Assembly (NCBI GenBank): GCA_025360015.1
Contig: JANYCZ010000068.1
Span: 62,001 to 126,000 of the forward strand
Direction: 5' to 3'
DNA length: 64,000 bases
Origin: Verrucomicrobiota bacterium
GTDB taxonomy: Bacteria > Verrucomicrobiota > Verrucomicrobiia > Verrucomicrobiales > Verrucomicrobiaceae
This document shows positions 41,464 to 50,935 of this stretch, piece after piece (position 1 is the stretch's first letter; each line of letters starts with the position of its first letter). The translations under genes were made by a program, and so were the position numbers. Below the pieces are notes generated by a model. The model was given only the letters and a program-made list of their open reading frames with translations, did not search any database and was not told the DNA's origin.

Positions 41464-43125
41464 ATGAGCCGTTCTTTTCTGCTGCCTGCCACTCTTCTGA
41501 TTTCATGGGGGGGGGCTGCGCTCCAAGCTCAAGTGCCGTCCAATCTTCCTGCTTCGCCGGTTGTTCCCATGATCGAGCCGACAGTCATACCGGAAATGGG
41601 TGATGTGGGAGGCAGGTTTTTTGGTGAAATTCCCGATGCCAAAAAGACGCGCCACTACTACATCGCTGCAGAGCCGGTTTTGTGGGACTTCGCGCCGGAA
41701 GGAAGGGACTCTGTCTGCGGCAAGCTCCTGCCGCCGGATGTGCTGCTGCACCGCCACTCCTGGAAAGTGCGCTACGTGCAATACGCGGACGACACTTTCT
41801 CCGCACGCATTTTGCCGATGGAGCGTTTGGGTATCCTGGGGCCGGTGCTGCGTGGAGTCACGGGCGAGTACCTGGCGGTCACATTTCTCAACCGCAGCTG
41901 GATGCCGCTTTCCATGCATCCGCACGGGGTGAAGTACGACAAGGACAGCGAAGGTTCTTTTTACAAACCGTCGCCGGGACGCGGGGCGGCTGTCGCGCCG
42001 GGAGCCAAGTTCACCTATGTCTGGCATCTGAATGAGGCATCGGCGCCACGCACGGGAGAGCCAAGTTCAAAGGCTTGGCTTTATCACAGCCATGTCACCG
42101 GTGAGGAAGAGATCAATCAGGGGTTGATCGGAAGCATCATCGTGACCGATCCTGCACGTGCGCGGCCTGACGGGACCCCGGCTGACGTGGATCGTGAAAT
42201 GGCCTCCCTATTTCTGATTTTCAACGAAAGCAGCCTCTCGGAAGGTGAAGCCGAAGAAGCGGATGAACGACCCGTCAATGCTCCCACCGGCCCGGTGCAA
42301 CGTACCTGGGCCGAGATACAGGAGATCATGCAGCAAGGCGAGCGCCATACGATCAACGGGCGCGTCTTCGGCAACCTGGCAGGCCTGGAGATGAATCAAG
42401 GCGAGCGCGTGCGCTGGTACGTTTTCGGACTTGGATCAGAAAAGGACTTTCATACCGCCCACTGGCATGGTGAAAGTGTGGTCGAAAACAACCTGACTCG
42501 TACGGACGTGGTCGAACTTCTGCCGGGTAGCATGAAGGTCGCGGACATGCACATGGACAATCCTGGGACATGGTTGCTGCATTGCCATGTGGGAGATCAC
42601 ATGAGCGAGGGCATGTTCACGCGGTTCACGGTACATCCAAAAGGCACTCCGGGCGTCAGTCGTGAGCCGGAAGTTGCGTTCTTCGGGATGCCGCAATCAG
42701 CCCGTACACTGCGCATTCACACAGCAGAGTTGCTTCTCTCAAAATCCAATATCCCTGCCAGCGAAATCAATCTCACCGGCGAGGTCACAGTCCCTGATCC
42801 GTTTTCTCTGGCCAGGAATGAGTTTAAAGTGCAGGTGGGTCAAAAAACGATTGTGCTGCACCCCGACGCCAGCGGCATCAGCGTCTCGCCTGTAGCCATC
42901 CTGCTGGTGAAAAACACCTCGCTTTCAGGCAATGGCAATGTCATCGGCGGCACATTAAATTTTGAACTCACCCTCAAAGGCGAAAGCTGGGTGGAGGAAT
43001 TGCGCCAGTTAAAGCTGCTTCGTCAGGACACCCTCACTCCCAACGCAAGCGTGAAGTGTTCTTTGAGCATTGGTGCTGCACAACATGACACGTTCATGGT
43101 TTTGAAAGACGCAGGGCATAAATGA
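41464..43125 (+). CDS. Secreted multicopper oxidase (ceruloplasmin-like two-site type)
   Basis: A 553-residue protein with a signal peptide (about residues 1-22, ending ALQAQ). Copper ligands are complete: MHPHGV (His152 and His154), WLYHSHV (His208 and His210), HTAHWHG (His330, His333 and His335), and HCHVGDHMSEGM with type 1 Cys374, His379 and Met384. The spacing of HPH and HSH is like ceruloplasmin/hephaestin domains. The last about 160 residues are an extra beta domain. It may oxidise Cu(I), Fe(II) or organics in the periplasm. The divergent CusF-SCO gene makes copper tolerance the best guess. There is no SD-like sequence directly before the ATG. Confidence 0.9.
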   Translation: MSRSFLLPATLLISWGGAALQAQVPSNLPASPVVPMIEPTVIPEMGDVGGRFFGEIPDAKKTRHYYIAAEPVLWDFAPEGRDSVCGKLLPPDVLLHRHSWKVRYVQYADDTFSARILPMERLGILGPVLRGVTGEYLAVTFLNRSWMPLSMHPHGVKYDKDSEGSFYKPSPGRGAAVAPGAKFTYVWHLNEASAPRTGEPSSKAWLYHSHVTGEEEINQGLIGSIIVTDPARARPDGTPADVDREMASLFLIFNESSLSEGEAEEADERPVNAPTGPVQRTWAEIQEIMQQGERHTINGRVFGNLAGLEMNQGERVRWYVFGLGSEKDFHTAHWHGESVVENNLTRTDVVELLPGSMKVADMHMDNPGTWLLHCHVGDHMSEGMFTRFTVHPKGTPGVSREPEVAFFGMPQSARTLRIHTAELLLSKSNIPASEINLTGEVTVPDPFSLARNEFKVQVGQKTIVLHPDASGISVSPVAILLVKNTSLSGNGNVIGGTLNFELTLKGESWVEELRQLKLLRQDTLTPNASVKCSLSIGAAQHDTFMVLKDAGHK

Positions 43126-43187
43126 GTTTTTCGATTCGCTTTGGCAGCGCTCCCTCATGCCGAATCAGCGACAACTCCCCGACTGTT

Positions 43188-46100
43188 TCAATCCTCAAAC
43201 ATGAACTCGTTGCTCATCAGCAGCACCTGTGAGAGCTGGCTGAGGGCGCTTTGCGGCCGGGCCCGGCCGATGGGCCAGCGGCTGGAGTCGCAGAAGTCGG
43301 TTTTGGCATTGGTGAGCACCTCGCCGGTTTCGGCGCGGGTGATGGTGGGCTGCCAGTCGAAGCTGTCGCTGTCAGTGCCGCCTTCGTTGTGAATGATGAA
43401 GCACAGGATATCGTCACGCTTCACATCGGCAGTGAGCTTGATGGGCACTTTTTTGTTCTGCGGGTTGCAGAGCTGTTCGGCCAGGATGCCGGTGCGGGCG
43501 GTGTAGACCCAGGCGCGCACGCCATCGCCACGGTCACTGCTACGGGTCAGGACGCTGTCGATGGTGATCTTCATGTCCGCAGGCACATGCCAGCGGGCGG
43601 TGACAACGATACCGTTGGGGGCTGCATGGCCGCCGTAGTTGGCCCAGAAGACATGGCCCCAGACAGGATCTGGAATTTTTGGGCCGGGGCTCCACATTTT
43701 CTGACCGCTAGCGCCACGATCCGTCAGTTGCGTGAAGGCCAGGAAGTCGGTAAATGACGGCTTGCCCTCGGGAGTGCGGGTGAACTTCATTGAGCCGTAG
43801 CTCCAGCGAAAGGGCTTTTCGGCGTTGAGCTCGGTGGCATCGGTGGCGAAGCGCTGAGCCAGTTCGACTTCATCCGGCTTCGGATCGCGGGCGAGGACGC
43901 GGTGGTACATGGCGCGGATGGCTTCGGAATCGAGCGTGCTGCCAGCCAGCGGTGTGGCTTTGGCGATGGCATCGGCACGGGCGCGCATGAAGGGGCTGTT
44001 CATCAGGAACAGCGCCTGCTGCGGTACGGTGGTGTTGAAGCGCTGTGGGCTGTGGCTGTCCGGATTGGCAAAGTCAAACATGGCAGGCACGCTGGCCTGG
44101 TCATAGCGGTCCACTTTGAGAAAAACGGTGCGAAGGGTGTCGGCGTCCTTCGCATTCAGTTCCACGGCGCGTCCGCCATGCTTGCTGGCATCGAGTTCAC
44201 CGGTGACGGCGAGGATCGAGTCACGCATGGTTTCATAGTCTAGGCGCTGGCGGTTGAAGCGGCTAAGCAGATCATTTTCAGCATCCTTGGTCGCCTTTTC
44301 CGGTGTGGCGTGGCTGCTCTGCTGGAAGGTGCGGGAGGTGAGGATGAGCGTGTGCAGCTTCTTCAAGCTCCAGCCGCTTTCCATGAAGGTGGCTGCGAGG
44401 TAGTCGAGCAAGTCCGCCTGTACGGGCTTCGCCGTCTGCACGCCGAAGTCGCTGGTCTGGGAGACGAGTGGCTTTCCGAAATGCTGCAGCCACACGCGAT
44501 TCACAATGACGCGTGCGGTCAGCGGATTATCCTTGCTGGCAATGTGCTTGGCGAGTTCAAGACGACCGCTGCCATCGGTGAATTTCTCCCCACCGAACAT
44601 CGTGAGCCATGCACGCGGTGCGGGATCTCCCTGCCGCCCCGGATTGCCACGGATATAAACGCGCACGTCCTGCGGCTTCGGTTTGTCGATCATCACCATG
44701 GCGCGTGGCGGTGTGCCGGGATGCGTGCTGTCCAGCTTGGTGCGCTCGTTGTTAAAGCGCACCACGGTCTCGCTGTCCTTGCGGGTGAAGAATACGTTTG
44801 CCCCTTCCACCGGCACGGACATGGGGGAAAGCTTGTCCTGCATGAGCTGGCGCATGGGCTCTACTTTGCTGTCGAGGATGAGGCGTGCGTAGGCCAGGGA
44901 AACATCCTTCATTGATTTCGGCGGCGCTTGCGCGAAGGCGGCGGCGATCTCCGGCGTGCAGCCGCTTTCCGGCTTGGCCAGCTCCTGCACGATGGCGGGA
45001 GCTTTCGCCGCAAACTCCGCCTGGGGGAGTTTGGCAAAGCGACTCCAGGCGACCATCGTCGCGTGCGGCTTCGCAGTGAGGGCGTAGCGTTTCAGGAAAT
45101 CGCGCCACTGGCTGGCCACGCGGTCGCGCAGTTTCACCTGCCCGGCCTTGCCTTTGAACTCGGTGCTGTCCTTGATATCCACCGACTCCTGGGCAAACGC
45201 CAAGTATTCTGCAAGACGCTCCGGCTTGCGGAATTCATCATAAACCGTGCGCTTGTAGTCGAGTTCCTTTTTCTCGATCTCGGCCACCTTCGCGGCGTAG
45301 TCCTGCGCATCCTTTTCATTCGCCGCCTTGCCGATGACGGGCATCATCGTGTCATCCGGCTCGTCGCTGCTGTTCAGGATGCTGTACATCGCATAGTAGT
45401 CACGGCTCGGGATGGGATCGAATTTGTGATCGTGGCAGCGCGCGCACGCAACCGTCAGTCCCATCAGACCACGCCCAATGACATCAATGCGGTCATCGGT
45501 GATGAGCAGCTTGTCGTTGATGAAACGCTCACCCACATTGTAGAAACCCAGCGCCGCGAGGTTCGGCGAATTGGGCGTAGCTGCGGTGATGCGGTCCGCT
45601 GCAAGCTGATAGCTCACAAACTGGTCATACGGCATGTCGTCATTCAGCGCCTTCACGATCCAGTCGCGATAGGTGTAAGCGAAGGGATAGAAATTGCTGC
45701 GGCCGGCCACCTGATAGCCATTCGTGTCCGCATAGCGCACCACATCCAGCCAGAAACGCGCCCAGCGCTCGCCATAGGCGGGTGTGGCGAGCAGTTGCGC
45801 GGTCAGTGCCTGCGGGTCAGGCTTCTTTTGCAGCGCATCATAGCTCGGCGGCAGTCCGGTGAGCGTGAGATAAATGCGGCGCGTCAGCAGGGCCGCATCG
45901 GCAGGCGCAGCGAAATCAAATCCGGCAGCCTTGAGCTTGGCACCCACAAAGGCGTCGATCGGATTGCCGTTGAACCCAGCGGGCAGCGCGGGCTTGTGCA
46001 CCGGCTTGAAGGCCCAGTGCTGCATCGGGTCGGCTTTGGCGTGTCCGGCCACATCCGCCTCCACCGGCCAGGGCAGGCCCATGCTGATCCATTTTTCCAG

Positions 46101-46448
46101 CGCGGCGATCTGCGGCGCAGGCAGCTTGCCGCCCTTCTTGGGCATCGCCTCCGCACCGTCGAGGTGATTGATCGCTTTGACGAGTTTGCTGGCGCTCGGA
46201 TTGCCGGGCTCGACGACTTTGCCATACTCGCTGCCCTGCAAAATGGCGGCCCGTGAGTCCAGCCGCAGCCCGTTTTGATGCTTGTGCGCGCCATGGCATT
46301 CGTAGCAGCGCTCCGCGAGCACGGGGCGGACGCTTTTCTCAAAGAACTCGATCTGGTCCGGCGGAAAGGTCTCGGCGGCTGAGGCAAGAGAACTTGCGAC
46401 GGCAAAGCCGCCCAAAACGAGAGAGGGAAACTGGAAACGCAGGGTCAT
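43188..46448 (-). CDS. PSCyt1/DUF1549/DUF1553 cytochrome-type protein
   Basis: A 1086-residue secreted protein with a signal peptide (residues 1-25). Residues about 28-110 are the PSCyt1 cytochrome c-like domain with CYECH (Cys48, Cys51 and His52) and a distal Met region (GAEAMPKKGGKLP). DUF1549 follows (about 150-360, RRIYLTLTGLPPS and YGERWARFWLDVVRYADTNG) and then DUF1553 (about 640-900, VIVNRVWLQHFGKPLVSQTS). This three-part architecture is typical of Planctomycetes and Verrucomicrobia, often beside DUF1501 genes. The last 150 residues are an extra module. The function is unknown; an electron-transfer or polysaccharide-related role is suspected in the family. Confidence 0.93.
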   Translation of the reverse strand: MTLRFQFPSLVLGGFAVASSLASAAETFPPDQIEFFEKSVRPVLAERCYECHGAHKHQNGLRLDSRAAILQGSEYGKVVEPGNPSASKLVKAINHLDGAEAMPKKGGKLPAPQIAALEKWISMGLPWPVEADVAGHAKADPMQHWAFKPVHKPALPAGFNGNPIDAFVGAKLKAAGFDFAAPADAALLTRRIYLTLTGLPPSYDALQKKPDPQALTAQLLATPAYGERWARFWLDVVRYADTNGYQVAGRSNFYPFAYTYRDWIVKALNDDMPYDQFVSYQLAADRITAATPNSPNLAALGFYNVGERFINDKLLITDDRIDVIGRGLMGLTVACARCHDHKFDPIPSRDYYAMYSILNSSDEPDDTMMPVIGKAANEKDAQDYAAKVAEIEKKELDYKRTVYDEFRKPERLAEYLAFAQESVDIKDSTEFKGKAGQVKLRDRVASQWRDFLKRYALTAKPHATMVAWSRFAKLPQAEFAAKAPAIVQELAKPESGCTPEIAAAFAQAPPKSMKDVSLAYARLILDSKVEPMRQLMQDKLSPMSVPVEGANVFFTRKDSETVVRFNNERTKLDSTHPGTPPRAMVMIDKPKPQDVRVYIRGNPGRQGDPAPRAWLTMFGGEKFTDGSGRLELAKHIASKDNPLTARVIVNRVWLQHFGKPLVSQTSDFGVQTAKPVQADLLDYLAATFMESGWSLKKLHTLILTSRTFQQSSHATPEKATKDAENDLLSRFNRQRLDYETMRDSILAVTGELDASKHGGRAVELNAKDADTLRTVFLKVDRYDQASVPAMFDFANPDSHSPQRFNTTVPQQALFLMNSPFMRARADAIAKATPLAGSTLDSEAIRAMYHRVLARDPKPDEVELAQRFATDATELNAEKPFRWSYGSMKFTRTPEGKPSFTDFLAFTQLTDRGASGQKMWSPGPKIPDPVWGHVFWANYGGHAAPNGIVVTARWHVPADMKITIDSVLTRSSDRGDGVRAWVYTARTGILAEQLCNPQNKKVPIKLTADVKRDDILCFIIHNEGGTDSDSFDWQPTITRAETGEVLTNAKTDFCDSSRWPIGRARPQSALSQLSQVLLMSNEFMFED

Positions 46449-46551
46449 GTGGGGGGATTCGGCAGGGTGATCTTACATCACTTCCCGCCAAAATCCATAC
46501 GCGCAGCACCTGTGCCACCTTACAGGCGGTAAAAGGCGGTTTTGCCACTCG

Positions 46552-47871
46552 TCAGACCTGGTTTGCCCGCAGCACCCGCAGCATGTTGCCACCGATCACC
46601 TGCCGGATCGTCTCGTCGCTGTGGCCGCGCATGATCATGCCGAGAGTGAAGAGCGGCCAGTTGGACCAGGCCACACTCTGCTCCGCCGTGATGCTCGTCA
46701 CATAGTCATCCTTGGGCCAGAGATGCTCCCACTTGTCGGCACTACCCCCGGGGGCTTTGAGCAGCTTTGCCCGCTCTTCCTTGTCAAACCGGGAGGTGTA
46801 GGCCACGTCGCAACCGATGGCGGCGTGCGAGGAGCCGAATTTCTTGATGAGATAATCCAGATGATCGAGCAGAGCCGTGATGTCGCCCTTGCCACCAAGG
46901 AAACGCGGGATGCAGCAGATGCCCACGAGGCCGTCGGTGTCGCAGATGGCCTTGATGGTGTCGTCCGGCTTGCCGCGAAAGTGCTCATAGACTCCGCAGC
47001 AGGTCGTGTGGCTGGCCACCATGGGCCGCGTGCTGGCCTTGGCGGCGTCGAGGGCTGTCTTCCACCCGCTGTGCGCCACGTCCACGATGACTCCGATCTT
47101 GTTCATCTCCGCGACGGCTGCATGGCCGAAATCGCTCAGGCCGCCATCGTGCGGCTCACCCGCACCATCGCCCAGAGGATTCCGCCGGTTGTAGGTGATG
47201 TGCATCATGCGCGTGCCCAATTCGTGGAAGATGCGCACAAAGCGCAGCTCATCCCGCACGCTCTCCCAGTCCTGCATGAGCGGCACGCCGTTTGTCGTGA
47301 AGCACAGGCCCACGTTCCCCGCCTTTTTCAGCGCCACGATTTCATCCGCCGTCACCACTTTGGAGAGAGTGGGCTTGAGCAAATCCGTTGCTTTGGTGAA
47401 ATGCGCGAGGCGTTTGATCAGCCGCAGCGGATCGCTGCCTTCCTCCCCGGTGTTTTGAAAAATGCAGGTCACCCCGGCCGCGTGAAAGGCATCCAGGAAT
47501 TCCTTGCGCTCGCGTTCATTCGTCGCGTTGCGGTTCATGGACATGGACTCGCGCAGGTCGTTGATCTCGGCTGCCCCGACGCCAGCTTTGATCGCCTCGT
47601 TCATCGCCTCCGCGTCGATGGCACAGCGGGGTGCGAAGCCGTAGCTTTCAAACACGACCGAGCCGAAATGCAGCTCCCACGCGTGCTCAATCTGTGCCTG
47701 CGTGGGCTTCAGCAGACTTAGTGCGATTTCACGCGGCTTGTCGATGGCCGGATTGCCGGTGATCCAGGACTCCCGTGCTTCCTGCGCGCGGATGTGGATG
47801 TTGAAACTGCCCGCGTAGGCGGCCAGCGGCAGCGCTTGCAGCAGTCGGCGGCGGGTAAAAGGGGCGTTCAT
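46552..47871 (-). CDS. M19 membrane dipeptidase-like protein, Tat signal
   Basis: A 439-residue protein. ATG 47871 (MNAPFTRRRLLQALPLAAYA) gives a Tat-type signal; an upstream TTG is rejected. The amidohydrolase-like core includes GVTCIFQNTGEEG, VIVDVAHSGWKTALDA, STRPMVASHTTCCGVYEHF and HAAIGCDVAY. M19 renal dipeptidases normally carry an HxD metal pair near the N-terminus; at that point this protein reads VVFESYGFAPR and I see no HxD. Other His ligands (His in VDVAHS and in ASHTT) are present. It may be a dipeptidase with altered metal site or an inactive relative. Confidence 0.82.
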   Translation of the reverse strand: MNAPFTRRRLLQALPLAAYAGSFNIHIRAQEARESWITGNPAIDKPREIALSLLKPTQAQIEHAWELHFGSVVFESYGFAPRCAIDAEAMNEAIKAGVGAAEINDLRESMSMNRNATNERERKEFLDAFHAAGVTCIFQNTGEEGSDPLRLIKRLAHFTKATDLLKPTLSKVVTADEIVALKKAGNVGLCFTTNGVPLMQDWESVRDELRFVRIFHELGTRMMHITYNRRNPLGDGAGEPHDGGLSDFGHAAVAEMNKIGVIVDVAHSGWKTALDAAKASTRPMVASHTTCCGVYEHFRGKPDDTIKAICDTDGLVGICCIPRFLGGKGDITALLDHLDYLIKKFGSSHAAIGCDVAYTSRFDKEERAKLLKAPGGSADKWEHLWPKDDYVTSITAEQSVAWSNWPLFTLGMIMRGHSDETIRQVIGGNMLRVLRANQV

Positions 47872-47924
47872 GCGATTGAACAAACGCGCCTGAACCGATG
47901 TTTTAGAGCAGCAAATCCAACCGC

Positions 47925-49670
47925 TTAACGGCGCAGCTTTTTCTTCAGGCGCATCCAGGTCGGGACATCGAGGTCCTCTCCCTGCACGATGGAAGGCTCG
48001 GTGTCCTTGAAGCGGCCGCGGTCTTCTTCACCGAGGCTGAAAGTCTGCTGGCTGTCGGCGGTGGACTTGCGGGCAACGACGGCGGTGGCGCTGATGGTCG
48101 TGGTCTCGGATTCTGACTCGGCCTCGTCGAATGAAATGAGATCATCTGGCGCAGGAGCGGCTTCGGTCTGCAAGGTCACGCTGCGGGCCACGACGGCGGC
48201 CAGGGTGGACTCCTTGCTGCTGCGTGCAGCGTCGGCGAGTTCCCTTGCGGCAGGGGTGCGCACCGGAATGTGCGCCGTTTCCGGCGTGGCGGCAATTACG
48301 GGTGCGGGTGCGTACACGGGCGCGGGAGCAAACACAGGTGCAGAAGCGATCACCGGGGGGGCTGGCTCGTCGATAAAGGGATGTTCGTCTTCAATCTGCG
48401 CCACAGGCTGCTCCTGAAGCAAAGGTTGGGGCTGCACCGGCACTTTCGATGCCTCCGCCTGGAGGCTGTTCAAAGGGAAGGCGTCGCCGGCCACGGGCAC
48501 AGCGGCGAACTCCTCAGATTTGAAAAGCAGATCAGGAGGCGATTCCACCGGCGGTGCGTACGCGGAGGGTGCCTTCTTTGCCGGGGCCTCGCGCTTGGGG
48601 CCGGGGGCTGGAGTCGGCACGTGCGCGGGCGCTTCAGCACGTGGCTGGAGCATTTCCGAAGGCGGTGCCGCAGTGGCGTGGGCGTTAAGCTGGTTGAGTC
48701 CCAGCGAGCTGATCAGAGTGACAGCCACTGCGTCTCCGAGCTTTGCATCGACACCGACGCCGAAAAGAATGTGCGTTTGATCCGGCACGTGACGTCCCAG
48801 CTGCTTCATGACGCCCTCGACTTCGACCAGTGTGAGCGATTCGCCACCGGCCACATGCACCAGCAGGTTCTTCGTCTGATGCAGCAGACGACCGGAGTCG
48901 ATGAGAGGGCTCTTGAGCGCTTTTTTGAGCGCCTCGGTGCCACGGTTCTGACCGCGCGCTTCGCCAAAGCCAAAGAGGCAGCGGCCGTTGGCATTCGCCA
49001 GTGCGGAGGTCAGGTCGTCGAGGCCGAGCTTCACCAGGCCCGGCGTGGTGGTGATGGTGGAAATGGCGCGCAGGCTTTGCGCGATGAGTTGGTCCGCCTG
49101 ATTGAAGGCCTTTTGAATGCCATCCTTTGGCAGGATGAGCTCGCCCATGCGGTTGTTTTCAAACAGCACCAGGGCATCTGCACGCTTCTGCAGCAGCTCC
49201 AGCGCCTCCTCGGCCTGGGCCAGACGACGGCGGCCTTCAAAACTGAATGGCATCGTGGCCACTACCAGCACCAGCGCGCCGGTGTTCTTGGCGATCTCGG
49301 CAATGACTGGAGCCGCACCACTGCCGGTGCCGCCGCCGAGTCCGGCGCTGATGAAAATGATGTCGTGATTTTCGATGGACTGACGGATTTGATCGCGCGA
49401 GAACAACGCGGCCTCGCGTCCGAGATCAGGATCGCCACCGGCGCCAATGCCCTTCATGAGCTCGGCTCCCAGCTGGACTTTTACCGGTGCCATCGAGTGG
49501 CCGAGCACCCGCACGTCCGTGTGCGCGCAAACCAGCGTGGCATCCACAATGCGGTCCAAGGTGATGCGATCAACCACATTGGAGCCCGCGCCGCCGATGC
49601 CGACGATGCAGATTCGAGGTGCGGCTGAGCTGGCACCTTCGGGAGATTGGGAGCGGTCGTATTCTACCAT
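47925..49670 (-). CDS. ftsZ: Cell division GTPase FtsZ
   Basis: A 581-residue FtsZ, longer than usual (350-450). Residues about 18-330 form the tubulin-like core, with GIGGAGSN (24-31) and the signature GGGTGSG (112-118). The segment [10 protein letters not shown] replaces the common VAINTDAQAL. Then comes a linker of about 230 residues rich in Pro/Ala/Glu ([20 protein letters not shown]). The end, [15 protein letters not shown], is a conserved C-terminal peptide of the type that binds FtsA/ZipA, with a basic tail. It is third in an ftsQ-ftsA-ftsZ run on the minus strand, 42 bases after ftsA. Confidence 0.97.
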   Translation of the reverse strand: MVEYDRSQSPEGASSAAPRICIVGIGGAGSNVVDRITLDRIVDATLVCAHTDVRVLGHSMAPVKVQLGAELMKGIGAGGDPDLGREAALFSRDQIRQSIENHDIIFISAGLGGGTGSGAAPVIAEIAKNTGALVLVVATMPFSFEGRRRLAQAEEALELLQKRADALVLFENNRMGELILPKDGIQKAFNQADQLIAQSLRAISTITTTPGLVKLGLDDLTSALANANGRCLFGFGEARGQNRGTEALKKALKSPLIDSGRLLHQTKNLLVHVAGGESLTLVEVEGVMKQLGRHVPDQTHILFGVGVDAKLGDAVAVTLISSLGLNQLNAHATAAPPSEMLQPRAEAPAHVPTPAPGPKREAPAKKAPSAYAPPVESPPDLLFKSEEFAAVPVAGDAFPLNSLQAEASKVPVQPQPLLQEQPVAQIEDEHPFIDEPAPPVIASAPVFAPAPVYAPAPVIAATPETAHIPVRTPAARELADAARSSKESTLAAVVARSVTLQTEAAPAPDDLISFDEAESESETTTISATAVVARKSTADSQQTFSLGEEDRGRFKDTEPSIVQGEDLDVPTWMRLKKKLRR

Positions 49671-49712
49671 AATCGTGGGTGGTTGAGGATGGAGTGCGGG
49701 CTTTTAAAAAGG

Positions 49713-50930
49713 TTAAAGAGTGACGGATGAGAGAAGTTCCTGCATGCGTCGGCCAAGGCGTTTCAATGGGGAGAGAAAGGGCTTCTCGCTGTCCAGAATC
49801 TGCGCATAACGAATCAGGCCGATGGGGGCGGAGTATTGCGGATTCTCGAAAGTGGCGGTGATGCCGCTGACGGGAGCCGAACCTGCGCGCGTGACTTTGA
49901 TTCCAAACACTTCGCGGGCCACCACGTCAACGCCTTTCATCATGCTGACACCGCCGGTGAGGTAAATGCCCGCACCCAGCCTGCCGAGGTGATCTTCCAC
50001 CCGGACGCGCACCTGGATAAGGATTTCTTTAGTGCGAAGGTTCATGACCTCATTCAAAAACGCCCGTTCGACCTCACCGAGAATCAAGCCGGTGTCGTCT
50101 TCGATGCTGAGCATTTCGCCTTCAGGCACTTCGTCATACAAGACGCTGCCCTCTTCCACTTTCAGGCGTTCGGCGCGGCCATTTGGAATCTGCAACGCCA
50201 TCGAGACATCGTTCGTGATGTGGTCGCCGCCCAGCGGCACGCAGCCGGAGGCTGTGATCATGCCGTCTTCATACAAGACGTAGTCACAAGTGCCGGCACC
50301 GAAGTCGATCATGAGCGCACCCTGCATTTTGGCTTCACGAGTCAGCACAACCTGTGCCGCAGCGACGGGATTGAAGACCACGTCCTCCACCTCCAGCGGA
50401 ATTTCACGCACACAGCGGATCGCATTCTGCACCCGGCCGCGCACGCCGTGGATGATGTGGTAGTCCGCCTCCAGCACACGGCCCTCACGCCCGATGGGCT
50501 GCCGCACCGCCTCTTGACCATCCACAATGTACTGCCGGGTGACGCTGTGCAGAAAGACATTCGACTGCGGAATCGAGACGCTGCGGGCGATTTCCTTCGC
50601 CTCCTCCACATCATCCTCGCCGATTTCCGTCTGCTCATCCGGCAGGCGATGACGGCCGCGGTTGTTCAAGCTCTCAATATGAGCACCGGTGACGCCCAGG
50701 AAGACATTGCGGATCATCACATCGCTGCGGTCTTCCGCGCGCACCAGCGCATCGTTCACGCAGGTCTGCACCTTTTCAAAATCGACGATCTCGCCTTTGC
50801 GTACGCCGCGTGAAGGGGCCTGGCCGACGCCGAGGATCTTGATGGCTCCATCCCGCTTGGCTTCACCCACCACAACACAGATCTTGTGCGTTCCGATTTC
50901 AAGACCTGCGTAAATAGTGCTTTTGGCCAT
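49713..50930 (-). CDS. ftsA: Cell division protein FtsA
   Basis: A 405-residue actin-fold ATPase. The ATPase phosphate-1 loop is AGLEIGTHKICVVVGE at the N-terminus. IDFGAGTCDYVLYEDG is phosphate-2, and YLTGGVSMMKGVDVVAREVF is near the adenosine loop. The C-terminus, RLGRRMQELLSSV, is an amphipathic helix of the kind that binds the membrane. FtsA anchors FtsZ and recruits later division proteins. The ATG (50930) is 5 bases after ftsQ and the stop is 42 bases before ftsZ, so the three genes form an operon. Confidence 0.96.
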   Translation of the reverse strand: MAKSTIYAGLEIGTHKICVVVGEAKRDGAIKILGVGQAPSRGVRKGEIVDFEKVQTCVNDALVRAEDRSDVMIRNVFLGVTGAHIESLNNRGRHRLPDEQTEIGEDDVEEAKEIARSVSIPQSNVFLHSVTRQYIVDGQEAVRQPIGREGRVLEADYHIIHGVRGRVQNAIRCVREIPLEVEDVVFNPVAAAQVVLTREAKMQGALMIDFGAGTCDYVLYEDGMITASGCVPLGGDHITNDVSMALQIPNGRAERLKVEEGSVLYDEVPEGEMLSIEDDTGLILGEVERAFLNEVMNLRTKEILIQVRVRVEDHLGRLGAGIYLTGGVSMMKGVDVVAREVFGIKVTRAGSAPVSGITATFENPQYSAPIGLIRYAQILDSEKPFLSPLKRLGRRMQELLSSVTL

Positions 50931-50935
50931 GAGAG

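Noticed and set aside
48270-49628. 452-codon open frame opposite ftsZ
   Set aside because: Mirror of the ftsZ coding frame, rich in Arg/His/Gly/Ala, no recognised domain.
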